Positions 31,605-39,902 of a stretch of 46,413 nt of DNA are shown in pieces. How positions within the stretch are numbered: the stretch's first letter is position 1; the number at the start of each line of letters is the position of its first letter. The position numbers and the translations under genes are program-made. Origin of the DNA: an uncultured Oscillospiraceae bacterium (GTDB taxonomy: Bacteria; Bacillota; Clostridia; Oscillospirales; Ruminococcaceae); assembly GCA_910583935.1 (NCBI GenBank), contig CAJTZM010000015.1, positions 1 to 46,413 on the forward strand, in the 5' to 3' direction. A model generated the notes under the pieces. It did not search any database, was not told the origin of the DNA, and saw nothing but the letters and a program-made list of their open reading frames with translations.

Positions 31605-32849
31605 ATGAAAATCACAAATGTCATTTGTTCCAAGGGCAGAACCGGTTTCTTTTTTGACGATCAGCGGGCGATTAAAAAGGGCGCTGTTGCCGATGGCGCC
31701 GCTTATATCGGCCAGCCGGTAACCGATGGCTTTACTTCGATTCGCCAAGCAGGCGAGGCGATTTCGGTTATGCTGGTTCTGGAAGATGGGCAGGTCGCTT
31801 ACGGCGACTGCGCCGCTGTACAATACTCCGGCGCCGGCGGCCGTGACCCCCTGTTTTTAGCGGAGGATTTTATCCCGGTTATCGAAAAGGAAATTAAGCC
31901 GATGCTGGTTGGTCAGGAGGCTGACAGCTTTCGCCGTTTGGCCGAAATGGTGGATCATCCGGAAAAAGCAGGAAAAAAATTCCATACTGCAATCCGTTAC
32001 GGTGTAACTCAGGCTATTTTAGACGCGGTCGCAAAAGCCAAACACAAAATGATGTGCGAGGTCGTGGCGGAGGAATATGGCACTACGGTTTCTGATAAAG
32101 AAATCCCGATTTTCACCCAGTCCGGCGATAACCGCTATGAAAATTCTGACAAAATGATTATTAAGCAGGCGGACATTCTCCCCCACGCGCTGATTAACAA
32201 CGTAAAAACCAAACTGGGAGAGCATGGAGAACTGCTGGAAGAGTATGTCGCATGGCTGCGCGACCGTATTTTAAAGCTTCGTACCCGGGAAGACTATCTG
32301 CCGGTATTCCACATTGATGTATATGGTACCATCGGCGCAGCATTTGGCAACGACAATTACGAAGCTATGGCCGATTATCTGGCCAAGCTGGAGCAGATTG
32401 CAAAGCCCTTCCATCTGCGGATTGAAGGCCCAATGGATGTAGAGGATCGGGAATTGCAGATGAAGGCGCTGGCTGAACTGACCCGTGTAGTAGATGAGCG
32501 CGGTATCCAGGTAGAGCTGGTCGCCGACGAGTGGTGCAATACGCTGGAGGATATCAAATATTTTGCCGATCATAAGGCGGGACATATGGTTCAGATCAAG
32601 ACCCCGGATTTGGGCGGCATTAACAATATTGCAGAAGCCGTGCTGTACTGCAAAGAAAAAGGTATTGGCGCTTATCAGGGCGGAACCTGCAACGAAACCG
32701 ACCGCTCTGCGCAGGTGTGCGTCAATATCGCCATGGCTGTGCAGCCGGATCAGATTCTGGCTAAGCCCGGTATGGGGGTTGACGAAGGGTATATGATCGT
32801 TTACAACGAAATGCAGCGCATCCTGGCTGTCCGCAAAGCGCTGAAATAA
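31605..32849 (+). CDS. mal: Methylaspartate ammonia-lyase
   Basis: Enolase-superfamily enzyme that removes ammonia from 3-methylaspartate to give mesaconate. 414 residues (C. tetanomorphum form 413). Catalytic region: HIDVYGTIGAAF, then FHLRIEGPMDVEDRE, VELVADEWCNTLEDIKYF, and VQIKTPDLGGINNIAEAV, which holds the catalytic Lys. GTCNETDRSAQ lies near the C-terminus. The metal ligands Asp and Glu fall in these blocks. AAAGGAGTATTGC precedes the ATG. Fourth gene of the operon. Confidence 0.97.
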   Translation: MKITNVICSKGRTGFFFDDQRAIKKGAVADGAAYIGQPVTDGFTSIRQAGEAISVMLVLEDGQVAYGDCAAVQYSGAGGRDPLFLAEDFIPVIEKEIKPMLVGQEADSFRRLAEMVDHPEKAGKKFHTAIRYGVTQAILDAVAKAKHKMMCEVVAEEYGTTVSDKEIPIFTQSGDNRYENSDKMIIKQADILPHALINNVKTKLGEHGELLEEYVAWLRDRILKLRTREDYLPVFHIDVYGTIGAAFGNDNYEAMADYLAKLEQIAKPFHLRIEGPMDVEDRELQMKALAELTRVVDERGIQVELVADEWCNTLEDIKYFADHKAGHMVQIKTPDLGGINNIAEAVLYCKEKGIGAYQGGTCNETDRSAQVCVNIAMAVQPDQILAKPGMGVDEGYMIVYNEMQRILAVRKALK

Positions 32850-32864
32850 GGAGGTACTTGCATC

Positions 32865-34223
32865 GTGAAAGAGGAATTCCGCATTTTATCCACAACCGCT
32901 ATTTTGGGATACGGCTTCCCCAAAGAGTCTTTTGAGGAGGGCATGAAGCGTAAGCCCGACCTGATTGCCGTAGACGCCGGTTCTACCGATCCCGGTCCCT
33001 TTTATTTGGGCGAGGGCGTCTCCTTTACCGACCGCGGCGCTGTTAAACGGGATCTTGAAATCATGATTACCACCGGCATTCGGGAAAATATTCCGGTCGT
33101 CATCGGAACCGCCGGCGGTTCCGGCGCAAAGCCGCATCTGGAATGGTGCGCTGATATTATCCGTGAAATTGCCAAAGAACATGACCTGCATTTTAAAATG
33201 GCGATGATCCATGCGGATATGGACAAGGAAGAGATGAAAAAAGCGCTGGCCGAGGGAAAAATCAGCCCGCTGGATCCGGCGCCCCAGCTGACCGCAGAGG
33301 ATATCGATGCCACGACCAATATTGTGGGACAGATGGGCATTGAGCCGATTATGAAAGCGCTGGACAGCGGCGTACAGGTGGTCCTGGCCGGACGCGCTTA
33401 CGATCCCACTGTATTTGCGGCTCCTGCAATCCGCAAGGGGTATGACAAGGGTCTTGCCATCCATTTGGGCAAAATCCTGGAATGCGCTTCCATCTGCGCA
33501 ACACCCGGCAGCGGATCCGACTGTATGTTCGGCTACTTAGGAGAGGATTATTTCCGCGTGGAGCCTCTTTCCCCTGTTCGTAAGTGTACGACCTTGTCCG
33601 TAGCCGCCCATACTCTGTACGAGAAAACCAACCCCTATATCCTGCCTGGCCCCGGCGGTCATCTGGATCTGACCAACACCACCTTTGAGCAGGATTCGGA
33701 AAACACGGTAAAGGTCAAGGGAAGCCGTTATGTAACCGCTCCCAAATATACGATTAAGCTGGAGGGTGCCAAGTGTATCGGTTACCGCACTGTTTCGGTC
33801 GCCGGCACCCGTGATCCGATTATGATCAGCAAAATCGACGATATTGTCGAAGGGGTCCGCGCACGCGTTGCGGATAACTACCGTGACAAGGGCTACAAAT
33901 ACAGCTTAAATTTCACCATTTACGGAAAAAATGGCGTCATGGGCGATTTGGAGCCGGTGAAGGATGCGCATCCGCATGAATTGGGCGTTGTGATCGAGGT
34001 AGTCGCCAGCACGCAGGAGCAGGCGGATACCATCTGTGCTTCCGCTCGTTCCACGATGCTGCATTACGGCTATGAGGGACGCCGCGCTACCGCTGGAAAC
34101 CTCGCCTTCCCCTTCTCCCCCAGCGACTTCCATGCCGGCCGTGTTTATGTATTCAGCATGTACCATATTATCGAAGTAGAAGATCCTACCTTGTTGTTCC
34201 CAATTGATATTGTCACATTGTAA
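32865..34223 (+). CDS. DUF1446/AtuA-family protein, possible mesaconate-processing enzyme
   Basis: 452 residues with GTG start 32865 after AAGGAGGT. It belongs to the AtuA/DUF1446 family: DLIAVDAGSTDPGPFYLGEG, IGTAGGSGAKPHLEWC, VVLAGRAYDPTVFAAPAI, ATPGSGSDCMFGYLGED, ILPGPGGHLDLTNT. AtuA was named from acyclic-terpene utilisation in Pseudomonas, but its reaction is not well defined. This copy is 15 bp after mal and is followed by DUF4387, the family's usual small partner. The next step needed after Mal is hydration of mesaconate to citramalate, and no other hydratase is visible. A role there is inference. Confidence 0.85.
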   Translation: MKEEFRILSTTAILGYGFPKESFEEGMKRKPDLIAVDAGSTDPGPFYLGEGVSFTDRGAVKRDLEIMITTGIRENIPVVIGTAGGSGAKPHLEWCADIIREIAKEHDLHFKMAMIHADMDKEEMKKALAEGKISPLDPAPQLTAEDIDATTNIVGQMGIEPIMKALDSGVQVVLAGRAYDPTVFAAPAIRKGYDKGLAIHLGKILECASICATPGSGSDCMFGYLGEDYFRVEPLSPVRKCTTLSVAAHTLYEKTNPYILPGPGGHLDLTNTTFEQDSENTVKVKGSRYVTAPKYTIKLEGAKCIGYRTVSVAGTRDPIMISKIDDIVEGVRARVADNYRDKGYKYSLNFTIYGKNGVMGDLEPVKDAHPHELGVVIEVVASTQEQADTICASARSTMLHYGYEGRRATAGNLAFPFSPSDFHAGRVYVFSMYHIIEVEDPTLLFPIDIVTL

Positions 34224-34238
34224 GGAGGAGAGATTGCG

Positions 34239-34556
34239 ATGAAAACGAAACTAACTGATATTACCGATGTTGTGCGCAGCAAGAACTCCGGTCCCTACGA
34301 GCTGACGCTTGACATTATGTTTAAAACCTTTGAAGATTTTCAAAAGGTCTGTGCTGTCAAAGCCATCAACGAAAAGCTGATTTGTGACCTTTATAAAATT
34401 ACGCCGGACAAAATTATCAATATCATTGAATTTAAACCGGCTAAATCCATCAAGGTTACCATTAAGCGGCCGATTTGTTCTGGTGATCTGGGGGAAACGG
34501 ATGTATACGGCGCACAACAGCACGCCCCACTGCTGGATATCGTATTGGATCTCTAA
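34239..34556 (+). CDS. DUF4387-family small partner of AtuA/DUF1446
   Basis: 105 residues: TDITDVVRSKNSGPYELTLDIMFKTFEDFQKV then LYKITPDKIINIIEFKPAKSIKVTIKRP and GETDVYGAQQHAPLLDIVL. This is the DUF4387 pattern; in other proteins the same module is fused to the C-terminus of AtuA-type proteins. Small alpha/beta domain, 15 bp after the DUF1446 gene, so the two probably form one complex. Last gene before the terminator at 34591-34621. Confidence 0.85.
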   Translation: MKTKLTDITDVVRSKNSGPYELTLDIMFKTFEDFQKVCAVKAINEKLICDLYKITPDKIINIIEFKPAKSIKVTIKRPICSGDLGETDVYGAQQHAPLLDIVLDL

Positions 34557-34590
34557 AAGATTTCTGGACATCAGTCTGGTTTTCCTTTAC

Positions 34591-34621
34591 AATAAAGGTG
34601 GGTAAAATACCCACCTTTATT
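34591..34621 (+). terminator. Terminator after DUF4387
   Basis: 14-bp perfect stem, 34591-34604 with 34608-34621, and an AAA loop. The tail (TTTATTGTTTATT) is moderately U-rich. The downstream P-loop gene has its own strong RBS, so read-through or a separate promoter supplies it. Confidence 0.85.
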
Positions 34622-34671
34622 GTTTATTGATCCTCTGTTTTTCCTTAAAATAATAAAAAAGGAGGTTTCCT

Positions 34672-35601
34672 ATGCCTTATTCCGCTCGTATGCAGCAAAG
34701 CCATCTGTACAGTGTTTTTTTCGCGCCTAGAGGACTTACGCGCATGGCCGATTTAGGCATGCAGATTGCTCAGCAGTATCTTAGCCCCTTCGATAAGCTT
34801 ATTGGCATTATCGGTGAAGCCGGGTCTGGCAAAAGTATGTTGGTTAAGGGGATGTTTCCCGGACTGGAATTGACCAATGACGACGAAGGGGTCAACATCC
34901 GACCCTTGCCGCTTCTCCAGTTGGATACAGGCGCCTTCTACAGCCCCCACACCTATCATCTGGATATCCGCTTCGAATCCGCCTTTACCCAGATGTGGCA
35001 GCTGAAGGACGCAATTTTAGAAGCAATTGACGCGGGAAAAAGAGTTGTTGTAGAGCATTTTGACTTAATCTACCCGATTCTTGGGGTCAACGCTCATCTG
35101 CTGATAGGGGTAGGCAGCGAAATTATCGTTACCCGCCCCAATATGTTCGGTCCGGAGCCGCAGGACATTGCCGACAGTGTGTTTCACACCATTCACGACC
35201 GGAAAATGGCCCATTCTGCCGAGGATTTATGCGGTCATATTTTGGAATCTCACGGTATTAACCGTTTCTCCCATCGCGATGTAAAGCATGGATTCATCCT
35301 CGTGTTCGACGAAAAGCCAGACCTGGATCTGGTTGCGCTGGAAATGGATGCAAAAGCTGCAATCCAGTTGGACTTGCCTATCTCCTTCGTAGATGACAAG
35401 CATATTTCCATTGGCGATGATATATACCACTGTACAGGCCCTCGTATGCATGTGGGTTCTACCGGTGAAATCAAAAACTTCGCCCTACTTCATGATTTCA
35501 TGGAGGATCCCATTACAAAAGAGCATTACCTTGTTGGTGTTGTCAGTTCAAAGGGCGAGCTGCGCACCAACGATCTAAATCACATTCGTGTCGAAGATTA
35601 G
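34672..35601 (+). CDS. P-loop protein with alanyl-tRNA-synthetase second-additional-domain-like C-terminus
   Basis: 309 residues. A Walker A motif, GEAGSGKS (residues 48-55), starts a kinase- or GTPase-like N-terminal domain, with VVVEHFDLIYPILGVNAHLLI further on. The C-terminal part from about residue 190 (HILESHGINRFSHRDVKHGFILVF, HVGSTGEIKNFALLHDF) resembles the SAD domain of AlaRS, and such proteins are annotated that way in glutamate-fermenting Clostridia. RBS AAAAGGAGG precedes the ATG. It lies between the glm genes and the adenosyltransferase, 12 bp before the latter. Role unknown; a nucleotide-driven chaperone or cofactor-handling step for glutamate mutase is plausible. Confidence 0.75.
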   Translation: MPYSARMQQSHLYSVFFAPRGLTRMADLGMQIAQQYLSPFDKLIGIIGEAGSGKSMLVKGMFPGLELTNDDEGVNIRPLPLLQLDTGAFYSPHTYHLDIRFESAFTQMWQLKDAILEAIDAGKRVVVEHFDLIYPILGVNAHLLIGVGSEIIVTRPNMFGPEPQDIADSVFHTIHDRKMAHSAEDLCGHILESHGINRFSHRDVKHGFILVFDEKPDLDLVALEMDAKAAIQLDLPISFVDDKHISIGDDIYHCTGPRMHVGSTGEIKNFALLHDFMEDPITKEHYLVGVVSSKGELRTNDLNHIRVED

Positions 35602-35613
35602 GAGACCGGTAAG

Positions 35614-36144
35614 ATGGAAGAAAAAAAACAATTTGGACTTATCCATATCTATTGCGGCGATGGAAAAGGGAAGACTACCGCAGCTGTCGGACTTTGTGTT
35701 CGTGCCAGCGGTCGAGGAAAAAAATGCCTCTGGACCTCCTTTTTAAAAGACTATGATTCGGGGGAATTTCTTGGAAAGCCGCCTTTCAACCTTTATTTAG
35801 GGGAACCTGTACAGCAATTTGTTTTCACAATGTCTGAAGAACAAAAGAAAGCTGTTGCCGAAGAGCACACCAATCGGCTAAGAGATGTATTCCAAAAAGC
35901 GTCCGACGAAGGATATGATTTGTTGGTGCTGGACGAGTCGATCGCATCCTGTAATTTGAACCTGATTCCGGTCCAACGGCTGGTTCAATTATTGCGGGAA
36001 AAACCTTCGCGCTTAGAGGTTGTTCTTACTGGCCGGGACCCTGCTTCAGAGTTGGTAGAATTGGCACACTATGTAAGTGAAATTCACCCGGTCAAGCATC
36101 CTTATGATACTGGTATTCCCAGCAGAGAGGGAATCGAAAGCTAG
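35614..36144 (+). CDS. cobA: ATP:corrinoid adenosyltransferase (CobA/CobO/BtuR type)
   Basis: Transfers adenosyl from ATP to cob(I)alamin, making the cofactor glutamate mutase needs. 176 residues. The N-terminal GLIHIYCGDGKGKTTAAVG holds the P-loop GDGKGKTT (15-22). CLWTSFLKDYDSGE and LVLDESIASCNLNLIPV lie where the family has its DE(I/A) segment, and LEVVLTGRDPASELVELAHYVSEI is near the end, followed by H..KHPYDTGI. Length and motifs are typical. It is 12 bp after the P-loop gene and shares its message. Location next to glm suggests dedicated cofactor supply. Confidence 0.93.
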   Translation: MEEKKQFGLIHIYCGDGKGKTTAAVGLCVRASGRGKKCLWTSFLKDYDSGEFLGKPPFNLYLGEPVQQFVFTMSEEQKKAVAEEHTNRLRDVFQKASDEGYDLLVLDESIASCNLNLIPVQRLVQLLREKPSRLEVVLTGRDPASELVELAHYVSEIHPVKHPYDTGIPSREGIES

Positions 36145-36150
36145 GCTATA

Positions 36151-36187
36151 AAAAAACAGCCTCCGTAAATGACGAGGCTGTTTTTTT
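36151..36187. terminator. Bidirectional terminator between cobA and the MFS gene
   Basis: 13-bp stem, AAAAAACAGCCTC (36151-36163) with GAGGCTGTTTTTT (36174-36186), with a long T tract. It also follows the convergent MFS gene. Confidence 0.9.
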
Positions 36188-36232
36188 ATTTTAGAAGCTT
36201 AAATGAAAAGTCGGTCCATTATCGCTGTTCTA

Positions 36233-37531
36233 TTATTCATCCAAGGCCGCAAACGCTTCTTCGTCCACCTTATGATGCAACGTTTCCGGAAGACTAAAGA
36301 GCAACGGTAAACGAATGCATAATTCACAGGTAATATAGATGATAAAAATCCACTGGCCGCCGAGTGAATCATAAATCATGCCACTGATTGCCGCCATCAA
36401 GGCACTGAACATGGAACTAAAAAACCGGACGACGCCAACCCAACGGCCCATAACCTTATGCGGTACAAGCTCATTTTGGATCGAGGCCGCCAAGGGGCCG
36501 CCGATTTCCTGAAACCCTTGCAAAATTCCAACAATTAAAAGCATAATAGGATTTTTGGTCAGAATCAGCAAAACCAAGCCAATTAAATACAGACTAATCG
36601 TACAGGTCAACACTTTTTTTCTTCCAAATTTATCGCCAAGAATACCAAAAAAATAGCCGCATACCACAGAAGTAAGTGCTGTTGCCGTTACCATCCCCGC
36701 AAGAGTTTCAGCACTGGCATACTTTGTCTCTGCGGCAAAGATTTGCACATATGGAATGACCATTGCTACCGGCATATTGCCCACAATCGCCATGAAAAGC
36801 CATTTTACACAGTTTTTATCCGCTTTTAAAATAACCGCCGCATCCTTTATTACATTGCGTCTCACTGTCGAGCTGCTCGTTGTCCAGCGGGAAAAAGACA
36901 GTTTAAACACAATAACAAGCAAAGAGATAATTGTAATTGTCAGTGTAATAAAAAACAAAGGTCGAATACTATTGGGGTCTGTCGGCGTATCGCTGACCTT
37001 CATGATATTTACTAAGAACCAGCCGGACAGCATGGGTCCTACCATACCTAAAACGCCGGCAGCCAACGATTCACAGATCAACATACCCTTTGCTCTGTCA
37101 CAGTTTTTTAGGCAGTTGCCACAAATTGTGGCGCAGCTTTGCCCGCCAACGCCATTACCCAGCTGATGAAGAAACATGCCCAAAGCGGCGACCTGCCAAA
37201 TTTTTGCTGAGGCAAAAGCCAAATATCCTCCTGCTAAAATTAGAATACCAACTATGTACACCTTTTTGGGACCATGCCGGTCAATAATTTGACCAATAAA
37301 AGGCCCCAGCAAACCGCTGGCAATCAGTCCAAAGCTAGTTACAAGCCCCAGTTGTGTTTTGGTCGCGCCCAATAAAATAATATAAATTGTCAGATAGGGC
37401 AGAACGATCTTATAACCGAGCCGCTCCAACGATGTTCTGATGACCGTAATTCTCCAGTCTCGCTGCTGCGTTTTCCAAAAGGCTGGGATATTCAGCGCAC
37501 TTGTCTGCTTTTGTGTTGTATCCGCTTCCAT
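36233..37531 (-). CDS. Major facilitator superfamily transporter
   Basis: About 432 residues from ATG 37531 (443 if the GTG at 37564 is used). Twelve hydrophobic segments are visible in two groups of six. The MFS loop is seen as GQIIDRHGPKKVYIVG (between TM2 and TM3) and again as GILGDKFGRKKVLTC (between TM8 and TM9). Substrate not recognisable. It is convergent with the glutamate mutase locus and ends at the shared terminator, but is probably a separate unit with its own promoter. Confidence 0.88.
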   Translation of the reverse strand: MEADTTQKQTSALNIPAFWKTQQRDWRITVIRTSLERLGYKIVLPYLTIYIILLGATKTQLGLVTSFGLIASGLLGPFIGQIIDRHGPKKVYIVGILILAGGYLAFASAKIWQVAALGMFLHQLGNGVGGQSCATICGNCLKNCDRAKGMLICESLAAGVLGMVGPMLSGWFLVNIMKVSDTPTDPNSIRPLFFITLTITIISLLVIVFKLSFSRWTTSSSTVRRNVIKDAAVILKADKNCVKWLFMAIVGNMPVAMVIPYVQIFAAETKYASAETLAGMVTATALTSVVCGYFFGILGDKFGRKKVLTCTISLYLIGLVLLILTKNPIMLLIVGILQGFQEIGGPLAASIQNELVPHKVMGRWVGVVRFFSSMFSALMAAISGMIYDSLGGQWIFIIYITCELCIRLPLLFSLPETLHHKVDEEAFAALDE

Positions 37532-37631
37532 GTTCTTCTCTTCCCTCTTTCTTCGCCCAAACACTTCACCTACTTTAGTTTTTTAAACCAGTGGTAAAAA
37601 TATAGGCATTTAAATTGATAAAGCCTTCACT

Positions 37632-37660
37632 ATTTTAAAGCATTTTTTTCATTTTGTCAA
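37632..37660 (-). promoter_or_regulatory. Promoter of the MFS gene
   Basis: On the minus strand, TTGACA (37660-37655), a 17-bp spacer and TAAAAT (37637-37632). The rest of the 37565-37825 gap holds nothing else I recognise. Confidence 0.75.
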
Positions 37661-37825
37661 TTCTTCTGAAAATATATATTACTTTTCGATCTAATCTCCC
37701 CATAAATCTGGATTAAAATTCCATAAAACCCAAAACAAACAATGGGTGTTTTCAAAAAATACGTCTGAAAAGACTACATCAGGATAGAATCAGCACTTTG
37801 TCTACAATGGATAAACCACAAATAA

Positions 37826-37863
37826 AAAAGGCTACGATGGATGAATAGTCCACATAGCCTTTT
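37826..37863 (-). terminator. Terminator of the zinc-ribbon gene
   Basis: AAAAGGCTA and TAGCCTTTT form a 9-bp stem with an inner TGGA/TCCA stem. On the minus strand the 3' side is followed by a T-rich tract. It lies directly after the stop at 37878. Confidence 0.8.
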
Positions 37864-37877
37864 GATTCTTATATCAT

Positions 37878-38348
37878 TTAGCAACTGCAAGACGGATGAT
37901 CTGAATCCGCTTCGCTATCCGGCTGCTCGCAGCAGTCGCATGGCTCCTCAGGATTCACATCCATCTCAACATAAAGCTCCTCTGACTCCTGCGGCAATTT
38001 CGCTCCGCATTTTGCACAAAATGCAGCCTGTACGTCATTGATTGCACCACATTCCACGCATTTGATTTTATGGCGTGTCTCATTGATTTTCTGCTCATTT
38101 TCCTCTAAAGCGGACAGTAGATCATCAATTTCTTGCACACACATATGAATCAGTTCATCATTATTTTCCCCATTTTTCTGATATTTATAGACAAATGCGC
38201 CTAATTTTTCATATGCTTTTTGCAATTCTCCATTTATTTTTATATGATTAATTTTCAGCTTAGAAACTTCAACCGCCTCACCCGCTTTTTTACCAGCCAG
38301 ATCAGCCAATTCTTTTGCAGTATGGATAAATTCATTGATATTTGCCAT
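37878..38348 (-). CDS. Coiled-coil zinc-ribbon protein
   Basis: 156 residues from ATG 38348 (AAAGGAG upstream). The N-terminal half is a long amphipathic helix region (FIHTAKELADLAGKKAGEAVEVSKLKI to EENEQKINETRHKI). A zinc ribbon CVECGAINDVQAAFCAKCG follows at about residues 94-112. The tail is acidic and unusually Cys-rich, with CDCC and CSC at the very end, which could bind extra metal. No known function; zinc-ribbon proteins of this build are common in Clostridia. Confidence 0.75.
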   Translation of the reverse strand: MANINEFIHTAKELADLAGKKAGEAVEVSKLKINHIKINGELQKAYEKLGAFVYKYQKNGENNDELIHMCVQEIDDLLSALEENEQKINETRHKIKCVECGAINDVQAAFCAKCGAKLPQESEELYVEMDVNPEEPCDCCEQPDSEADSDHPSCSC

Positions 38349-38432
38349 TTCAATTCTCCTTTCATCGTTGTCCCTGCTGCCATTATACATCTTTCAGCAA
38401 GCTACAGCAAGCAAAAAACACTTTTTACAGCC

Positions 38433-39902
38433 TCATCTATAAAATTTAACAATTTCATCTTTACGGCTTAATACTGTGTCAAACCGCTGGATATATTCAT
38501 ATGGATACTTATAATTAAAAATACGATGCAACAAGGTTTCTCCCGGCCTTCTCAATTTCGAAACACCGCCGGCTCCCAACGCGATAATAGAATGGGTTTC
38601 ATCCATAATATAGACGTTGTAATATCCCTCCCTTCCCGGTTTACAGTAGCCAACGTTTTCCATGTTCTCTATTGTATTTTTTTGCCGGTACAAATAATAG
38701 GGAAAATATTGTTTCTCCCTGAACATTTGTCCTGCGTAGGACAACATATCCTGTACTCGTCTGTGTTCTGACAGATAAAACTCCTTCGAATGCTGCCCGA
38801 TCCGGGAAGATCGTTTGACCGACAGTGTGTGTAGGGTAATATTTTCCGGCTCCAGGTCAATAACCCGATCAATAGTACTGCAAAAGCTTGGCAGAGTATC
38901 CCCCGTCAAACCGGCAATCAGATCCATGTTGATATTCTTATGCCCCGCTTGGCGCGCCAGATAAAATGCCTCTACTGTCTGAGCGGCAGTATGCCGCCGG
39001 CCAATCCTCTCTAAAACGGCGTCATTCATTGTTTGCGGGTTGATACTGACTCGAGTAACGCCCTTTCTTTTTAACATCTCCATCTTTTGCAGAGTAATCG
39101 TATCCGGCCTTCCCGCCTCTACTGTATACTCCCGTAAATGGGACAGGTCAAAATGTGCTTCCACCGCACAAATGATTTCCTCCAGCTGTTCTGCGGTGAT
39201 TGCCGTTGGTGTTCCTCCGCCAAAATATACGGTTTCCAGCCGCAGCCCTAAGCTTTTGACAATCGGCGCTACATATGCAATTTCCCGAACCAAAAGCGCT
39301 ACATACTCTGGAACCAGCTTTTTTGCCCGTTCAATTGAATGGGAAACAAAGGAGCAGTAATGACAGCGAGAGGGACAGAACGGAATCGACAAATACAAAC
39401 TGAACGATTCCGGGCGGGACAAGTCTAAAATCGGCTTTTCGTTGTTTGCTGTTTCCAACAAAAGATCAATTTTTTCCTGGGTGACAAAATAATCCTCATT
39501 CAGGTGCGACCGAATCTGCGCGTCGTTCATCCCCCGTTCCCGATAACGGTAAATCAGCCGGACTGGGCGCACGCCGGTCAGCATTCCCCAGGCTAGGGAT
39601 ACCCCTGTCGCCTCCTCCAGCTGCAAATACAGCATCCGGCACAGATGGTACTCGCAAAATCGGTCTGTATCTTTTCCGCTAGGCGCTTTTTGCAGCGTCT
39701 GCTCGCGCAGCTTCCCATCAATTCTGCTGGCAACCTTGAAAGAAATCTTCCCATCCGGCAGCACCGATTGAAAAGTATAAAGAAAATCCTCTTCTCCAAC
39801 ATGCTTTTCATATACAACATGGACCTTGTTTTCATGAAAAAACATATTGGCTAAGGACTCCAGTTCATATTTATATGTGTGTCCGTCTAAAATCAGCTTC
39901 AT
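38433..39902 (-). CDS. hemZ: Coproporphyrinogen dehydrogenase-like radical SAM protein HemZ
   Basis: 489-residue radical-SAM enzyme of the HemN/HemZ type. The cluster motif is CPSRCHYCSF (CxxxCxxC), and the sequence continues VYFGGGTPTAITAEQLEEII, TVEAGRPDTIT, RVSINPQTMND and NMDLIAGLTGDT. The N-terminal 150 residues are the HemZ-specific extension. HemZ is thought to oxidise coproporphyrinogen III anaerobically; many clostridial copies may have other roles. The start overlaps the stop of the MBL gene by 4 bp (ATGA), so it is the last gene of the recJ-relA-dtd-MBL-hemZ operon. Confidence 0.92.
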   Translation of the reverse strand: MKLILDGHTYKYELESLANMFFHENKVHVVYEKHVGEEDFLYTFQSVLPDGKISFKVASRIDGKLREQTLQKAPSGKDTDRFCEYHLCRMLYLQLEEATGVSLAWGMLTGVRPVRLIYRYRERGMNDAQIRSHLNEDYFVTQEKIDLLLETANNEKPILDLSRPESFSLYLSIPFCPSRCHYCSFVSHSIERAKKLVPEYVALLVREIAYVAPIVKSLGLRLETVYFGGGTPTAITAEQLEEIICAVEAHFDLSHLREYTVEAGRPDTITLQKMEMLKRKGVTRVSINPQTMNDAVLERIGRRHTAAQTVEAFYLARQAGHKNINMDLIAGLTGDTLPSFCSTIDRVIDLEPENITLHTLSVKRSSRIGQHSKEFYLSEHRRVQDMLSYAGQMFREKQYFPYYLYRQKNTIENMENVGYCKPGREGYYNVYIMDETHSIIALGAGGVSKLRRPGETLLHRIFNYKYPYEYIQRFDTVLSRKDEIVKFYR

